Positions 19,700 through 28,812 of a DNA stretch of 64,000 nucleotides are shown one piece after another (within the stretch, counting starts at the first letter, position 1; every line of letters starts with the position of its first letter). Under the pieces are notes generated by a model. That model did no database searches, was not told the DNA's origin, and saw only the letters and a program-made list of their open reading frames with translations. Source of the stretch: Clostridium estertheticum (lineage in GTDB: Bacteria > Bacillota > Clostridia > Clostridiales > Clostridiaceae). Made by a program: the position numbers and the translations under genes. The DNA is taken from the NCBI RefSeq assembly GCF_011065935.2, contig NZ_JAAMNH020000001.1, positions 4,609,001 through 4,673,000 of the forward strand, given 5' to 3'.

Positions 19700-20625
19700 T
19701 ATTTATCCACCCCCAAAAGCTTAGCAATAAGTGCCATTCTTGCATACATGCCATATTTTGCTTGCCTAAAGTAACAAGCTCTTGGATCAGTATCAATTTC
19801 TACAGCTATTTCATTAACTCTAGGCAGTGGGTGAAGAATTATCATATCTTTTTTAGCCTCTTTCATTTTCTCTTTATCTAGTATATAGCTATCTTTAAGT
19901 CTTATATAATCTTCCTCATTAAAAAACCTTTCCCTTTGGACTCTAGTCATATATAAGATATCTAAATCGACCATAACCTCTTCTAATTTTTCAACTTCAA
20001 GGAACTCTATATTATTTTTTCCTAATACTTCTGTTTTAATATACGTAGGAATTGTTAATTCATTTGGTGAAATTAGAATGAATTTAATGTTTTCATATCT
20101 TGACATGGCTTTTATTAATGAGTGAACTGTTCTACCAAACTTTAAATCTCCACAAATTCCTATGGTTAAATTTGATAATGTTCCTTTAATATTTCGTATG
20201 GTTAAAAGATCTGTTAATGTTTGAGTTGGATGTTGATGTCCGCCATCACCTGCATTTATTACTGGCATCTTTGAATTCATAGATGCAACTTTCGGAGCTC
20301 CTTCTTTCGGATGCCTCATAGCTGCAATATCTGCATAACATTCTACTGTTCTTATAGTATCTGCTACACTTTCTCCTTTTGCTGCTGAACTTGATTTTGC
20401 CTCAGAAAAACCTAATACTTGACCTCCAAGTCTTAACATTGCCGCTTCAAAGCTCAATCTTGTTCTTGTACTTGGTTCATAAAACAACGTTGCCAAAATT
20501 TTTCCATCGCAAATATGTGAAAACTTTTCAGGATTTTCTATTATTTCGTCTGCGTAGTTAAAAATCTCCTCTAGCTCTAGTAGTGTAAAATCCATTGGGT
20601 CAATTAAGTGTCTTCCTTTTAACAT
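19699..20625 (-). CDS. pyrB: aspartate carbamoyltransferase catalytic chain
   Basis: Condenses carbamoyl phosphate and aspartate, the committed step of pyrimidine synthesis. The carbamoyl-phosphate motif STRTR lies about 50 residues from the start, and HPLPR is near the C-terminus. Two ATGs are possible: 20631 (310 aa) is only 3 nt from AAGGAG, while 20625 (308 aa) is 9 nt from it and is preferred. It is the first gene of the operon, and its ribosome site is part of a PyrR-type hairpin. Confidence 0.96.
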   Translation of the reverse strand: MLKGRHLIDPMDFTLLELEEIFNYADEIIENPEKFSHICDGKILATLFYEPSTRTRLSFEAAMLRLGGQVLGFSEAKSSSAAKGESVADTIRTVECYADIAAMRHPKEGAPKVASMNSKMPVINAGDGGHQHPTQTLTDLLTIRNIKGTLSNLTIGICGDLKFGRTVHSLIKAMSRYENIKFILISPNELTIPTYIKTEVLGKNNIEFLEVEKLEEVMVDLDILYMTRVQRERFFNEEDYIRLKDSYILDKEKMKEAKKDMIILHPLPRVNEIAVEIDTDPRACYFRQAKYGMYARMALIAKLLGVDK

Positions 20626-20636
20626 ATACATCCTCT

Positions 20637-20668
20637 CCTTCTCAGCCTCTCCGGACTAAATTTAAAGG
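20637..20668 (-). promoter_or_regulatory. second PyrR-binding-loop motif, over the pyrB ribosome site
   Basis: The minus strand carries AGTCCGGAGAGGCT (20657-20644), a full match to the PyrR consensus ARUCCNGNGAGGYU. The flanks CCTT and AAGG form a lower stem with an AT bulge on the 5' side. The AAGG of the 3' arm is the start of the pyrB ribosome site AAGGAG. Folding, or PyrR-UMP binding, would therefore hide the ribosome site, as in the translational PyrR control described in mycobacteria. Confidence 0.75.
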
Positions 20669-20720
20669 TACTACAATACTTTTAATAATAAGTTATTTAG
20701 TTCATAATTCCTAAATAAAT

Positions 20721-20750
20721 AAAAAACGCCATCTCTATTTGAGAAGGCGT
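20721..20750 (-). terminator. pyr attenuator terminator
   Basis: Minus-strand stem ACGCC-T-TCTC / GAGA-T-GGCGT with loop AAATA, followed by TTTTTTAT. Its left arm CCTTCTC is complementary to GAGAAGG in the upstream PyrR hairpin, so an antiterminator can form when that hairpin does not. This is the classic PyrR attenuation layout. Confidence 0.9.
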
Positions 20751-20777
20751 AGCAATACCACTTTAAAACATCTACTT

Positions 20778-20807
20778 CCTTCTCAGCCTCTCGGACTAAA
20801 TTAAAGG
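20778..20807 (-). promoter_or_regulatory. PyrR-binding anti-antiterminator hairpin
   Basis: The minus strand carries AGTCCGAGAGGCT (20797-20785), the PyrR consensus with one loop base missing, with lower stem CCTT/AAGG as in the second copy. Its 3' arm GAGAAGG is the segment that would otherwise pair with the terminator left arm. When UMP is plentiful PyrR would hold this hairpin and permit termination. No pyrR gene is in the window. Confidence 0.85.
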
Positions 20808-20832
20808 TTATTTATTATTTATTCTTTTATTT

Positions 20833-20861
20833 ATAGTACTATATTTTTTTATTTCTGTCAA
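20833..20861 (-). promoter_or_regulatory. sigma-A promoter of the pyr operon
   Basis: The minus strand has TTGACA (20861-20856), a 17-base spacer and TACTAT (20838-20833). Transcription would start near 20826, about 20 nt before the first PyrR hairpin. Confidence 0.85.
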
Positions 20862-20991
20862 CCTAAAAAAGCAAAACAGTTACCCTTGTTTTATTTACTT
20901 ATACGATGCTTTATGAGATAATAACTTAATTATTAATTCATTTAATAATTAAGTAAAAAAACATATTATTAAAATTTGAGGGGGCATAAAC

Positions 20992-21420
20992 ATGGGAGAA
21001 AACGCAAAATTATTTCAACAATTTATAAATAAAAATACTTTACCAATGGTTACTAACAACAACATTGAAGGTTTTACAACTTTTGCCATTCCTGAAGAAC
21101 AAGCTATTAAAGATGCAAAAGTTAAAGTTGTAATTGCTATAACGGATGACGATGCCTACGCTGATATGTACATATATGATATTGCTAATGTTATCAATGA
21201 TGATATTGTAAAGGCAAAATTATACAAGCTTTTAAATGACCTTAATAGTACTTATAAATTCATATCTTTTTATGAGATAGATAATATAATAAATGCTAAA
21301 TGCTGCATACCCTTTAGTAACAATTTTGATTCACAATTAGTTTTTAATATCCTTTCAGTTTTATCTAGCGCTGTAGAAGATGAATATGATAATATCATGA
21401 AAACACTATGGGATAATTAG
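20992..21420 (+). CDS. small cytosolic protein of unknown function
   Basis: 142 aa, no membrane segment or signal peptide. The alternating pattern is an N-terminal helix (KLFQQFINKNTLP), a short beta meander ending in KVVIAITDDDAYADMYIYD, and a C-terminal acidic helix. It is reminiscent of the secretion-chaperone/YbjN-like fold, but no diagnostic motif is present, so no function is assigned. The ATG follows GAGGGGG. It stands alone between the divergent pyr leader and a strong terminator. Confidence 0.7.
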   Translation: MGENAKLFQQFINKNTLPMVTNNNIEGFTTFAIPEEQAIKDAKVKVVIAITDDDAYADMYIYDIANVINDDIVKAKLYKLLNDLNSTYKFISFYEIDNIINAKCCIPFSNNFDSQLVFNILSVLSSAVEDEYDNIMKTLWDN

Positions 21421-21450
21421 ATTAATACTTTTTAATTTTAATGTAACTAC

Positions 21451-21487
21451 AAAAACCACCTTAAATACAATTTAAGGTGGTTTTTGT
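21451..21487 (+). terminator. rho-independent terminator
   Basis: Stem CCACCTTAAAT / ATTTAAGGTGG flanked by AAAAA and TTTTT. It ends the 142-aa gene and could act in both directions. Confidence 0.9.
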
Positions 21488-21635
21488 ATTAAATAGAATT
21501 AAACAGTTATAATCCCTGTTTAATTCTATTTCTTTTTAATATTATTAAAAAGAAATATTTGTATTAATATATATTATTATAGATATTTACAATATTATAA
21601 CAATGTAATATACTTATATATATATACTTTATTTT

Positions 21636-21661
21636 ACAATGTGGTATCGCTTACATATTGT
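21636..21661 (+). promoter_or_regulatory. candidate cre-like operator upstream of the double nucleotidase gene
   Basis: TGGTATCGCTTACA (21642-21655) matches the CcpA cre consensus at about 11 of 14 positions and is framed by ACAAT/ATTGT arms. It is 59 bp before the TTG start. A dyad is clear; CcpA binding is a guess. Confidence 0.3.
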
Positions 21662-21713
21662 GAAATTTGTATTACATTAGGCTTTAAAAAATTATTAAAA
21701 GGGGAGTGGTATT

Positions 21714-24700
21714 TTGTTCAAGGTATTTAGATCAAACAAGGCAAAAAGATGGACATCCCTAGTTATCACATTTTTAATGACCGTTACTTTGTTTTCTTCT
21801 ACTCTTACAATGACAGCAAAAGCAGCAACAGGCGACAAGGTATTTGACATTATTGAGATTACTGACTTTCACGGAACCCTTTTAAGTTCTGATGCATTGC
21901 CTCTACCAGTTGGTAGTGTTCTTGCAAAAAACTTAAAAGATGCAAAAGCTACAAATCCAGACAAAACAATTATAATTGGTGGAGGAGACCTATATCAAGG
22001 ATCTCCAATCTCAAATGTTCTTAGAGGAGTACCAGTACAAAAGGCTTTAAGCAATATTGGTATGGAAGTAACTGCTCTTGGAAATCATGAATTTGATTGG
22101 CAATTGGATACAATAGTTAACACAACTATGAAAGATGCTAAATATTCAATTGTTGCAGCGAATCTATACAATAAAAATGTTGATGGAACTAAGGGTACTA
22201 GAAAATTCTCACCATACAAGATAATAGTTAAAGATGGCGTTAAAATTGCCTTCATTGGCGCAATCACCGCTGAAGCAAAAGACATAATAATGCCAGCATA
22301 TACAGATAATTATATTTTTACTGATTCTGCAACTGAAATAAATGCTTGTGCAGCTGAAATTAAAGCAGCAAAAACTGCTGATGTAATTGTTGCTATAGTA
22401 CATGCAGGAAACATATATGATGCTAGTTATAAAGATACTGGTAAAGGTGAAATATATGATATAACAAATAAATTAACAAATGTTAATGCAGTATTTGGTG
22501 GACATTCACATAGTATAGTTACAGCAACTGGTGCTAACGGTTTACCAATATACATAGCTAATTCCGCTGGAAAAGGCTATATTGATGCAAAAATGACAGT
22601 GCAAGCAGACGGAAAAGTTAGTTTTGCACCTCCAGCTTCAGCAGATTATAAAGCAATAGATACAACTGCTGTAAATGGATATAAAATAGGAAACCCAAAT
22701 TCAAAACCTACAGATGCAGGCTATGTTGCTGGTACACCAGCACAAGACCCAGAAGTTAAGGCAATTGTAGATGCAGCACTCACAGAGACAGGATCTACAT
22801 TTTCTGAGGTTATTGGAACTGCTGCAAATGATTTAACAAGAACTCAAGTTGGTTCTCCTTATGGTGAAAGTATACTTGGTAATTGGAGTTCAGATGTAGT
22901 TAGATCCAGCGCTAAAGCAGATATAGGTATACAAAACAACGGAGGGCTAAGAACTGATATCAAAGCTGGCCCTATTACAGTTGGAAGCATATTTTATTTT
23001 ATGCCTTTTGATAATGAAATAAATACAGTTTTAGTTACAAAGGCACAACTTAAAGTTATTCTTGAACAAGCTGTAAAAGATGGCGGAAAAGGAATACAGA
23101 TATCAGGAATTAAGTTTACTTATGGATCTTCTGCCGCAACTGGTTCTAGAGTATTTAATATAACAAGAGAAGATGGCACAGCAATAAGTGATACAGAAAC
23201 TCTTAAATTAGCTGGACCAGACTTTATACTAACTGGTGGAGATGGTTTTGCAGGATTCACTGATGTTAATGTAAGCAAAACTATGGTAAAAACAGGAGTA
23301 CTTGTTAGAGATGCATTACTTGCTAACGTAAGAGCAAATAATGGTATTAAATATGTACTAAACAAAAGACTTGAAAATTCAGTAAAGACTATTTCAGTTA
23401 TAGCAACTTCCGATTTACATGGAAGCATATTAAATTATGACTATGGTACTTCAAAGGCACCTAGTACAGGACAAGGGCTTGCTAAAATCTCAACTTATGT
23501 TACAGGTGTAAGAGCAGCAAATCCTAACGTTATGTTAGTTGACAATGGGGATACTATCCAAGGAAATCCTCTTGTTTATTACTATAATATGCTTGATACA
23601 AAAACAGAGTATCCTATGATGAAGGTTATGGGAGCAATGAAATATGATACATGGACACTTGGAAATCACGAATTTAACTATGGCCTCACAACTTTAAATA
23701 GAATCATTAGCGACGCTAATAAAAACAATATCAACGTATTATCTGCTAACATTTATAAAGGTAGTACAAACTATGTTAAACCATATATTGTTAAATCATT
23801 TACAATGAATGGAAAAACAATGAAGGTTGCAATTCTTGGATTAACAACTAAAAATGTACCTGGTTGGGAAAATCCATCAAACTATGCAGGATTAAAATTT
23901 AATGACTTAGTTGATGAAGCTAAGCATTGGGTACCAATCATAAAAGCTGAAGGAGCAGATTATGTAATAGTAACTGCCCATAGCGGACTTGAAAGTGCAG
24001 CTGATACTACTGAAGAAAATCAAATTAATGCCATTGCTACAAAGGTATCTGGCATAGATGCAATAGTTGCAGGACATGTACACAATGTAGTAAATAAGAC
24101 ATTAGTAAACCCAGATGGCAAGAATGTTATTGTAACTGAGCCAGGCAAGTTCGGTCAAAATATATCTCAAATTGATATGAACTTTGATGCTGCTGGAAAA
24201 ATGACTTTAAGAACAAGTGCTGTATCAATGAATAGCATTGTTGAAGATCCAGCTATAGTTGCAATAGCTAAACCATATCAAGATAAAACATTAGAATATA
24301 CAAACACTGTAATAGGAAAATCCACAGCTATCTTTGAAGGCGCAAAACAATTAACTGAGCCTTCATCAATAATGGAACTTGTAAATAAAGTTCAGATGAA
24401 ATATGCTGGAACACAGCTTTCAATAGCAGCTCCACTAAGTTTAACAGCACAAGTACCACAAGGTGATGTTAAGAGACAAGATATTATGGGTGTATACGTA
24501 TATGAAAACTTCCTTTATGGGGTAAAAATGACAGGTAAACAAGTAAAGGATTGGATGGAATATACGCAGAGATACTACAAACAAATAACAAATCCAAAAG
24601 ATCCAATAGTAAAAGATGCTACATTAAATATAGCAGATTATAACTTAGATCAATTGTACGGAGCCACTTATGACATTGACTTAACACAACCTGCAGGAAC

Positions 24701-25289
24701 AGTAGATCCAGTTACTAAAAAAATGATATCTGGAAACAGAATAAAGAACCTAAAGGTTAATGGAAAATTAGTTAAGGATTCAGATGTATTTACAGTTGCG
24801 ATAAACAACTACAGATACAATGGTGGTGGCGGATTTATGGCTGCTGCTGGTTTAAGTAGTACAGATCCTTCTATAGTTACCTATGACTCAGCAAAAGCAC
24901 TTGGTGATGATGGACAAGTTAGAAGTTTAATGCTTAAATATATTGAAGATAATAAAGTAGTTTCTCCAACAAACTCTAACAATTGGAAAATTTATTCAAC
25001 ACCTGTAACTCAAGTAATAGCACCACCAGTTGTTGTAGTTGTTCCTCCAGTTGATGTAGTTCCACCTATTAAGAAAATATCTGTTATGACTACAGCTGGA
25101 AGTGGATTGAATTTCAGAGCAACAGCTTCAGCATCTTCAAAGAAACTTGGAGTTATTAAACATGGCACAGTAGTTCAGGTTATTGGACAAACTGGTGATT
25201 GGTATAAAATTAATTACAATGGCAAAGTAGGTTATATTTACAAAGCTTACACAAAAGTTATCTCTGGCAATGTGGCTTCCGCTGCCTAA
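21714..25289 (+). CDS. secreted double metallophosphoesterase: 5'-nucleotidase plus 2',3'-cyclic phosphodiesterase-like, SH3 tail
   Basis: 1191 aa, TTG start after AAGGGGAG. A Sec signal peptide ends near AKA/AT (about residue 37). The first catalytic half has DFHG (51-54), GNHE (Asn124-His125) and GGHSH, then a 5'-nucleotidase C domain with NNGGLRTDI. The second half has DLHG (567-570), GNHE (Asn651) and AGHVHN, then a CpdB-like C domain ending NYRYNGGGGF. A bacterial SH3 domain (about 1121-1185) replaces a sortase anchor and probably binds the cell wall. Likely role: scavenging nucleosides and phosphate from extracellular nucleotides. Bacillus YfkN is a similar fusion, but the halves appear in the opposite order here. 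Confidence 0.9.
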   Translation: MFKVFRSNKAKRWTSLVITFLMTVTLFSSTLTMTAKAATGDKVFDIIEITDFHGTLLSSDALPLPVGSVLAKNLKDAKATNPDKTIIIGGGDLYQGSPISNVLRGVPVQKALSNIGMEVTALGNHEFDWQLDTIVNTTMKDAKYSIVAANLYNKNVDGTKGTRKFSPYKIIVKDGVKIAFIGAITAEAKDIIMPAYTDNYIFTDSATEINACAAEIKAAKTADVIVAIVHAGNIYDASYKDTGKGEIYDITNKLTNVNAVFGGHSHSIVTATGANGLPIYIANSAGKGYIDAKMTVQADGKVSFAPPASADYKAIDTTAVNGYKIGNPNSKPTDAGYVAGTPAQDPEVKAIVDAALTETGSTFSEVIGTAANDLTRTQVGSPYGESILGNWSSDVVRSSAKADIGIQNNGGLRTDIKAGPITVGSIFYFMPFDNEINTVLVTKAQLKVILEQAVKDGGKGIQISGIKFTYGSSAATGSRVFNITREDGTAISDTETLKLAGPDFILTGGDGFAGFTDVNVSKTMVKTGVLVRDALLANVRANNGIKYVLNKRLENSVKTISVIATSDLHGSILNYDYGTSKAPSTGQGLAKISTYVTGVRAANPNVMLVDNGDTIQGNPLVYYYNMLDTKTEYPMMKVMGAMKYDTWTLGNHEFNYGLTTLNRIISDANKNNINVLSANIYKGSTNYVKPYIVKSFTMNGKTMKVAILGLTTKNVPGWENPSNYAGLKFNDLVDEAKHWVPIIKAEGADYVIVTAHSGLESAADTTEENQINAIATKVSGIDAIVAGHVHNVVNKTLVNPDGKNVIVTEPGKFGQNISQIDMNFDAAGKMTLRTSAVSMNSIVEDPAIVAIAKPYQDKTLEYTNTVIGKSTAIFEGAKQLTEPSSIMELVNKVQMKYAGTQLSIAAPLSLTAQVPQGDVKRQDIMGVYVYENFLYGVKMTGKQVKDWMEYTQRYYKQITNPKDPIVKDATLNIADYNLDQLYGATYDIDLTQPAGTVDPVTKKMISGNRIKNLKVNGKLVKDSDVFTVAINNYRYNGGGGFMAAAGLSSTDPSIVTYDSAKALGDDGQVRSLMLKYIEDNKVVSPTNSNNWKIYSTPVTQVIAPPVVVVVPPVDVVPPIKKISVMTTAGSGLNFRATASASSKKLGVIKHGTVVQVIGQTGDWYKINYNGKVGYIYKAYTKVISGNVASAA

Positions 25290-25335
25290 AAAAAATAAAT
25301 TGTGCCCTTTGTCAAGTACACACTAGAACAGGATA

Positions 25336-25369
25336 TCCACCTAGAATATAATTTCTAGGTGGATTTTTT
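25336..25369 (+). terminator. rho-independent terminator
   Basis: Stem TCCACCTAGAA / TTCTAGGTGGA with TTTTTTA after it, 47 bp past the nucleotidase stop. Confidence 0.92.
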
Positions 25370-25458
25370 AGTAAGGCATAGTATCCGTAGTTAAGTATTT
25401 ATAATATTTTTTACATCAATTGATATGTGATTATTAATTAACTTTGGTGTAGCTAATT

Positions 25459-26742
25459 CTAAAAATCTTTACCTTTACTCACATCAACTATAGTTAAAAA
25501 TCGCTTTTCATAAAAATCTAATGCTTTTGATTGTTTTACTTTTACCTGTGTATTTATATCATCATATTTGTCAAATAGCAACTCAACAATTCGTTTATCC
25601 AGTAGTTTTTCATCTGTTTGTCTTTTTAAAATCTTATAAATTTCATCTTTATCCATTCCTTTTCTATAAGGTCTATCTTCGGATATTGCTGTAAATATAT
25701 CTGCAACAGTCATTATTCTAGAACCAGTTCCAATTTCCTCATTATTAAGATGAAATGGGTAACCACTTCCATCTAGTTTTTCATGATGATAGGCAGCCCA
25801 CTCAGCTATTCGCTGCAATCCACCAATTGAATCTAAGGTATTGAATGTGTGATATGTATGGCATCTCATTATTGCACACTCATCCACAGTTAATTTGCCA
25901 GGCTTCTCAAGAATACTGTTTGGTATTACCAATTTACCTATATCATGAAAATTTCCTGCTATCATCATTGACTTTACATCTAACTCTGCAAGTCCAAATA
26001 ATTCAGATAACCTTACTGCACATTCAGATACACCAGATGTATGAGTAGCAGTAAATCTCGACTTAAAATCTATTAAATCTCGATATAAATTCGATATTAA
26101 TGATACATCTTCCATTCCTATTTGTATGTTTTTAAATTGCCCATTGTTTAGTAGAAGTGAATATAATCGCGGAGATGTTAAATCTAACCAAAATTCTTCT
26201 CTTTTGGATAAATCAACAAAGTAGGCTACTATCTTTTTATTGACAACTGTATCTGATAATCTTTTTATTATTTCTACTATATCCTTACTTTGATGTAGTA
26301 TATATTTATTTTTATCTATTAATCTCTCCACATAATCAGATAACAAGACGATTTGAGAGGAAAATACTACTGTATTTTCTATGTCTTCTTCCCAATCATT
26401 CCAATTTTTATGATGATTTCTTACTATTTTTGAAATTTTTCTTAACCATGGTATTTGTTCTAATAATAATTCTCCCCTTATGGTATGAATATTTTCATTT
26501 ATTTTTTGAAAATTATGAACAGCTATTTTATCTTCCACTGTTATTGCGCCAATATCATGTAATAATGCCGCTGTAAAAATGTTTTCAGTAATTTCAGGCT
26601 CCAAATTTGCGAACCTTGCTAATTCAAGCGCAATATATGCCGTTCTATGCTGATGCTGCGCAATCAAAGGATTTGCTAAATCTGTTACTTCTGATAAAGA
26701 TAATAGCAAATTACCTAAGTTTACCAACAATTGTTTTTTCAT
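25459..26742 (-). CDS. tandem HD-domain protein with C-terminal HD-GYP domain
   Basis: 427 aa, soluble. The N-terminal HD domain has His30/His32 and HD at 62-63 (LLHDIGAI) but no GYP signature. The C-terminal domain has HTSGVSE, HD at 266-267 (FHDIGKL), paired histidines HH at 319-320 and GYP at 327-329 (DGSGYPF), so it can be a cyclic-di-GMP phosphodiesterase. No sensor domain is attached, and the first HD half may serve as an input or a second catalytic site. The ATG follows AAAAGGGG. It is a single gene read against both neighbours. Confidence 0.88.
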   Translation of the reverse strand: MKKQLLVNLGNLLLSLSEVTDLANPLIAQHQHRTAYIALELARFANLEPEITENIFTAALLHDIGAITVEDKIAVHNFQKINENIHTIRGELLLEQIPWLRKISKIVRNHHKNWNDWEEDIENTVVFSSQIVLLSDYVERLIDKNKYILHQSKDIVEIIKRLSDTVVNKKIVAYFVDLSKREEFWLDLTSPRLYSLLLNNGQFKNIQIGMEDVSLISNLYRDLIDFKSRFTATHTSGVSECAVRLSELFGLAELDVKSMMIAGNFHDIGKLVIPNSILEKPGKLTVDECAIMRCHTYHTFNTLDSIGGLQRIAEWAAYHHEKLDGSGYPFHLNNEEIGTGSRIMTVADIFTAISEDRPYRKGMDKDEIYKILKRQTDEKLLDKRIVELLFDKYDDINTQVKVKQSKALDFYEKRFLTIVDVSKGKDF

Positions 26743-27101
26743 GAATTCAGCCCCTTTTAAAATAGAAATTATAATAATTATATCAATACATTTTAAACCC
26801 TATACTTAATATATTCCACGCAAAATTTTTTTTCCCTTCTATAGTCAGCTTTAAAACCAAAATTCATGTGTTGCTTTCACAAAACTAAGAGTTAATTCAT
26901 ATAATATTTATATATAATTTTGAGTTTAATCCTTACTATTGAATAGTAAGAAAGATTTAAACTTAATATGTAACGTAGTTACTATATAGGCTCTAGATAA
27001 TCACATAAGCATAAATTTTAGTTAACAAATGAATTTAATTAATAAACAAGTTAAGGTAATAGATGAAAAATGTGATACTAAGAAGAGGAGAATGTAATTT
27101 T
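26743..27101. other. 359-bp intergenic region upstream of ugd, with a dyad
   Basis: AT-rich divergent region. It holds a hairpin at 26924-26962: outer arms GTTTAAT / ATTTAAAC (near match) and inner perfect arms CTTACTATT / AATAGTAAG. No T-run follows, so it is more likely an operator or leader structure than a terminator. No gene was found. Confidence 0.4.
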
Positions 27102-28409
27102 ATGAATATATGCGTTATTGGAGCTGGTTATGTAGGACTTATAACTGCATTATGCTTTGGTAAAAAAGATAATAAAGTGATTTGTGTAGAAAAAGATTTA
27201 AAAAAATTAAAAATGCTTAAAAATGGTATGCCAACTATCTTTGAAGAGGGATTAGATGAATTATTAAAAGAATCTTTAAATGTAAATAGTGTTGAGTTTA
27301 CTGAGGATATACCACTAGGAATTAGGTCTTCGGATATAATTTTTATTGCAGTTGGAACTCCAACAAAGAAAAATTGGGATGTAGACATTCAGCAAGTAGA
27401 CGAAGTAATAAGTTTAATTTGTCCATATATTGATAAATATAAAATAATAGTAACTAAAAGTACTGTGCCAGTAGGTACTCAGAAATATATAAAAAGCAAG
27501 TTCCTAGAAAATCATATACCAGAAGAATATTTTGATGTGGTCTCTAATCCAGAATTCTTAAGAGAAGGCAATGCTATAAACGACTTTTTTTATGGAGATA
27601 AAATAGTTTTAGGCTGTGAATCACAAAAAGCTGAGGACTTAATGAGAGAATTATATGAGCCATTTAAAATAAAAATGGTGTTTACGAGTCCTGAAACAGC
27701 AGAGCTAATTAAATATACCTCTAATGCTTTTTTGTCTGTTAAAATCTCCTTTATGAATGAAATAGCTAATCTTTGTAATAAAGTTGGAGCAGATATCGAT
27801 GTGATAGCCTATGCTTTAGGTCTAGATAAGAGAATTTCACCGTTATTTTTAAAAGCAGGTATTGGTTATGGAGGAGCTTGCTTCCCAAAGGATACAAAAG
27901 CTTTAGTTAAAATATCTGAAAATAATCACTGTAACCTTAAAATTGTAAATACTGCTGTTGATGTAAATGAAAAACAGAGAGTCTTGCCAGTGAAAATATT
28001 AAGGGAACATTATAAAGATCTCCGTGGGAAAACTATATCAATATTAGGGCTAACATTTAAACCAAATACAGATGATATTAGAGAAGCACCATCACTATAT
28101 ATAATTGAAAAATTATTAAAGAATAAAGTTAATATAAAAGCATATGATCCAATGGTTACAAAGGAAATAAAAAATATATTTCCAAATATAATTTATTGTG
28201 ATGACATGTATGAATGCTTAGTAGATTCAGATGCATTAATAATCTGCACAGAATGGAGCGAGTTTTACAATATCGATTTAAATAAGGTAATTGAATTGAT
28301 GAAGGAATCCGTAATAATTGATGGAAGAAATATATTGGACATGAAGAATATTAAAGAAACTAATATTAAAGCGTATTACTCTATAGGAAAAGGGAACATT
28401 AAAAACTAA
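27102..28409 (+). CDS. ugd: UDP-glucose 6-dehydrogenase
   Basis: Oxidises UDP-glucose (or a related UDP-sugar) to the uronic acid with NAD, supplying precursors for acidic cell-surface polymers. 435 aa, the usual length. The N-terminal Rossmann motif is GAGYVGLITAL, the catalytic cysteine Cys260 is in GGACFPKDT, and the C-terminal domain has LGLTFKPNTDDIREAPS. An ATG 13 codons upstream was rejected since AGAGGAG precedes the ATG at 27102 and the chain then starts MNICVIG. It is followed at once by a terminator, so it is a single-gene unit with no polysaccharide genes beside it. Confidence 0.95.
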   Translation: MNICVIGAGYVGLITALCFGKKDNKVICVEKDLKKLKMLKNGMPTIFEEGLDELLKESLNVNSVEFTEDIPLGIRSSDIIFIAVGTPTKKNWDVDIQQVDEVISLICPYIDKYKIIVTKSTVPVGTQKYIKSKFLENHIPEEYFDVVSNPEFLREGNAINDFFYGDKIVLGCESQKAEDLMRELYEPFKIKMVFTSPETAELIKYTSNAFLSVKISFMNEIANLCNKVGADIDVIAYALGLDKRISPLFLKAGIGYGGACFPKDTKALVKISENNHCNLKIVNTAVDVNEKQRVLPVKILREHYKDLRGKTISILGLTFKPNTDDIREAPSLYIIEKLLKNKVNIKAYDPMVTKEIKNIFPNIIYCDDMYECLVDSDALIICTEWSEFYNIDLNKVIELMKESVIIDGRNILDMKNIKETNIKAYYSIGKGNIKN

Positions 28410-28426
28410 TCTATATAAAATATAAT

Positions 28427-28462
28427 CGCTAGTACTTTGAAATATAAAGTACTAGCGTTTTT
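28427..28462 (+). terminator. rho-independent terminator after ugd
   Basis: Stem CGCTAGTACTTT / AAAGTACTAGCG followed by TTTTTC. Confidence 0.93.
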
Positions 28463-28575
28463 CATTTACATGATTGCGCTTGAAAACTGCAAAGGAAATA
28501 GTAATGATTCCATTTTTTTAAGGATTAAATTACCAGCACAAAAGAGCATCACGCCCGATAGCTCTCTGTAGTTTC

Positions 28576-28728
28576 CTATGCTCTTCTTCGTCTTGAAATC
28601 ATATCTACGATGAACGCTATTGCAGCAATTACAAGTAACCAGTGGATCATAAGTCCGCCTATACTAAATATAAGCCCTAACACCCAAAAGAATACTATTA
28701 TTCCACCTATCCAACTTAAAATCCCCAT
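28576..28728 (-). CDS. lmo0937-type small membrane protein
   Basis: 50 aa, beginning MGILSWIGGIIVFFWVLG, with two hydrophobic helices and a basic C-terminal tail (SRRRRA). This is the look of the lmo0937 family of small Firmicute membrane proteins, whose role is unknown. GAGGAGG lies 7 nt before the ATG at 28728, so longer readings are unlikely. A paralogue of about 70% visible identity lies at 29565-29732. Confidence 0.85.
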   Translation of the reverse strand: MGILSWIGGIIVFFWVLGLIFSIGGLMIHWLLVIAAIAFIVDMISRRRRA

Positions 28729-28812
28729 ATATACTAACCTCCTCAATTTATTAAATAAATCTTCATTTAATATTAGAATGGCCAAAAATGCTTATCCTTG
28801 TTAATGGAAAGT

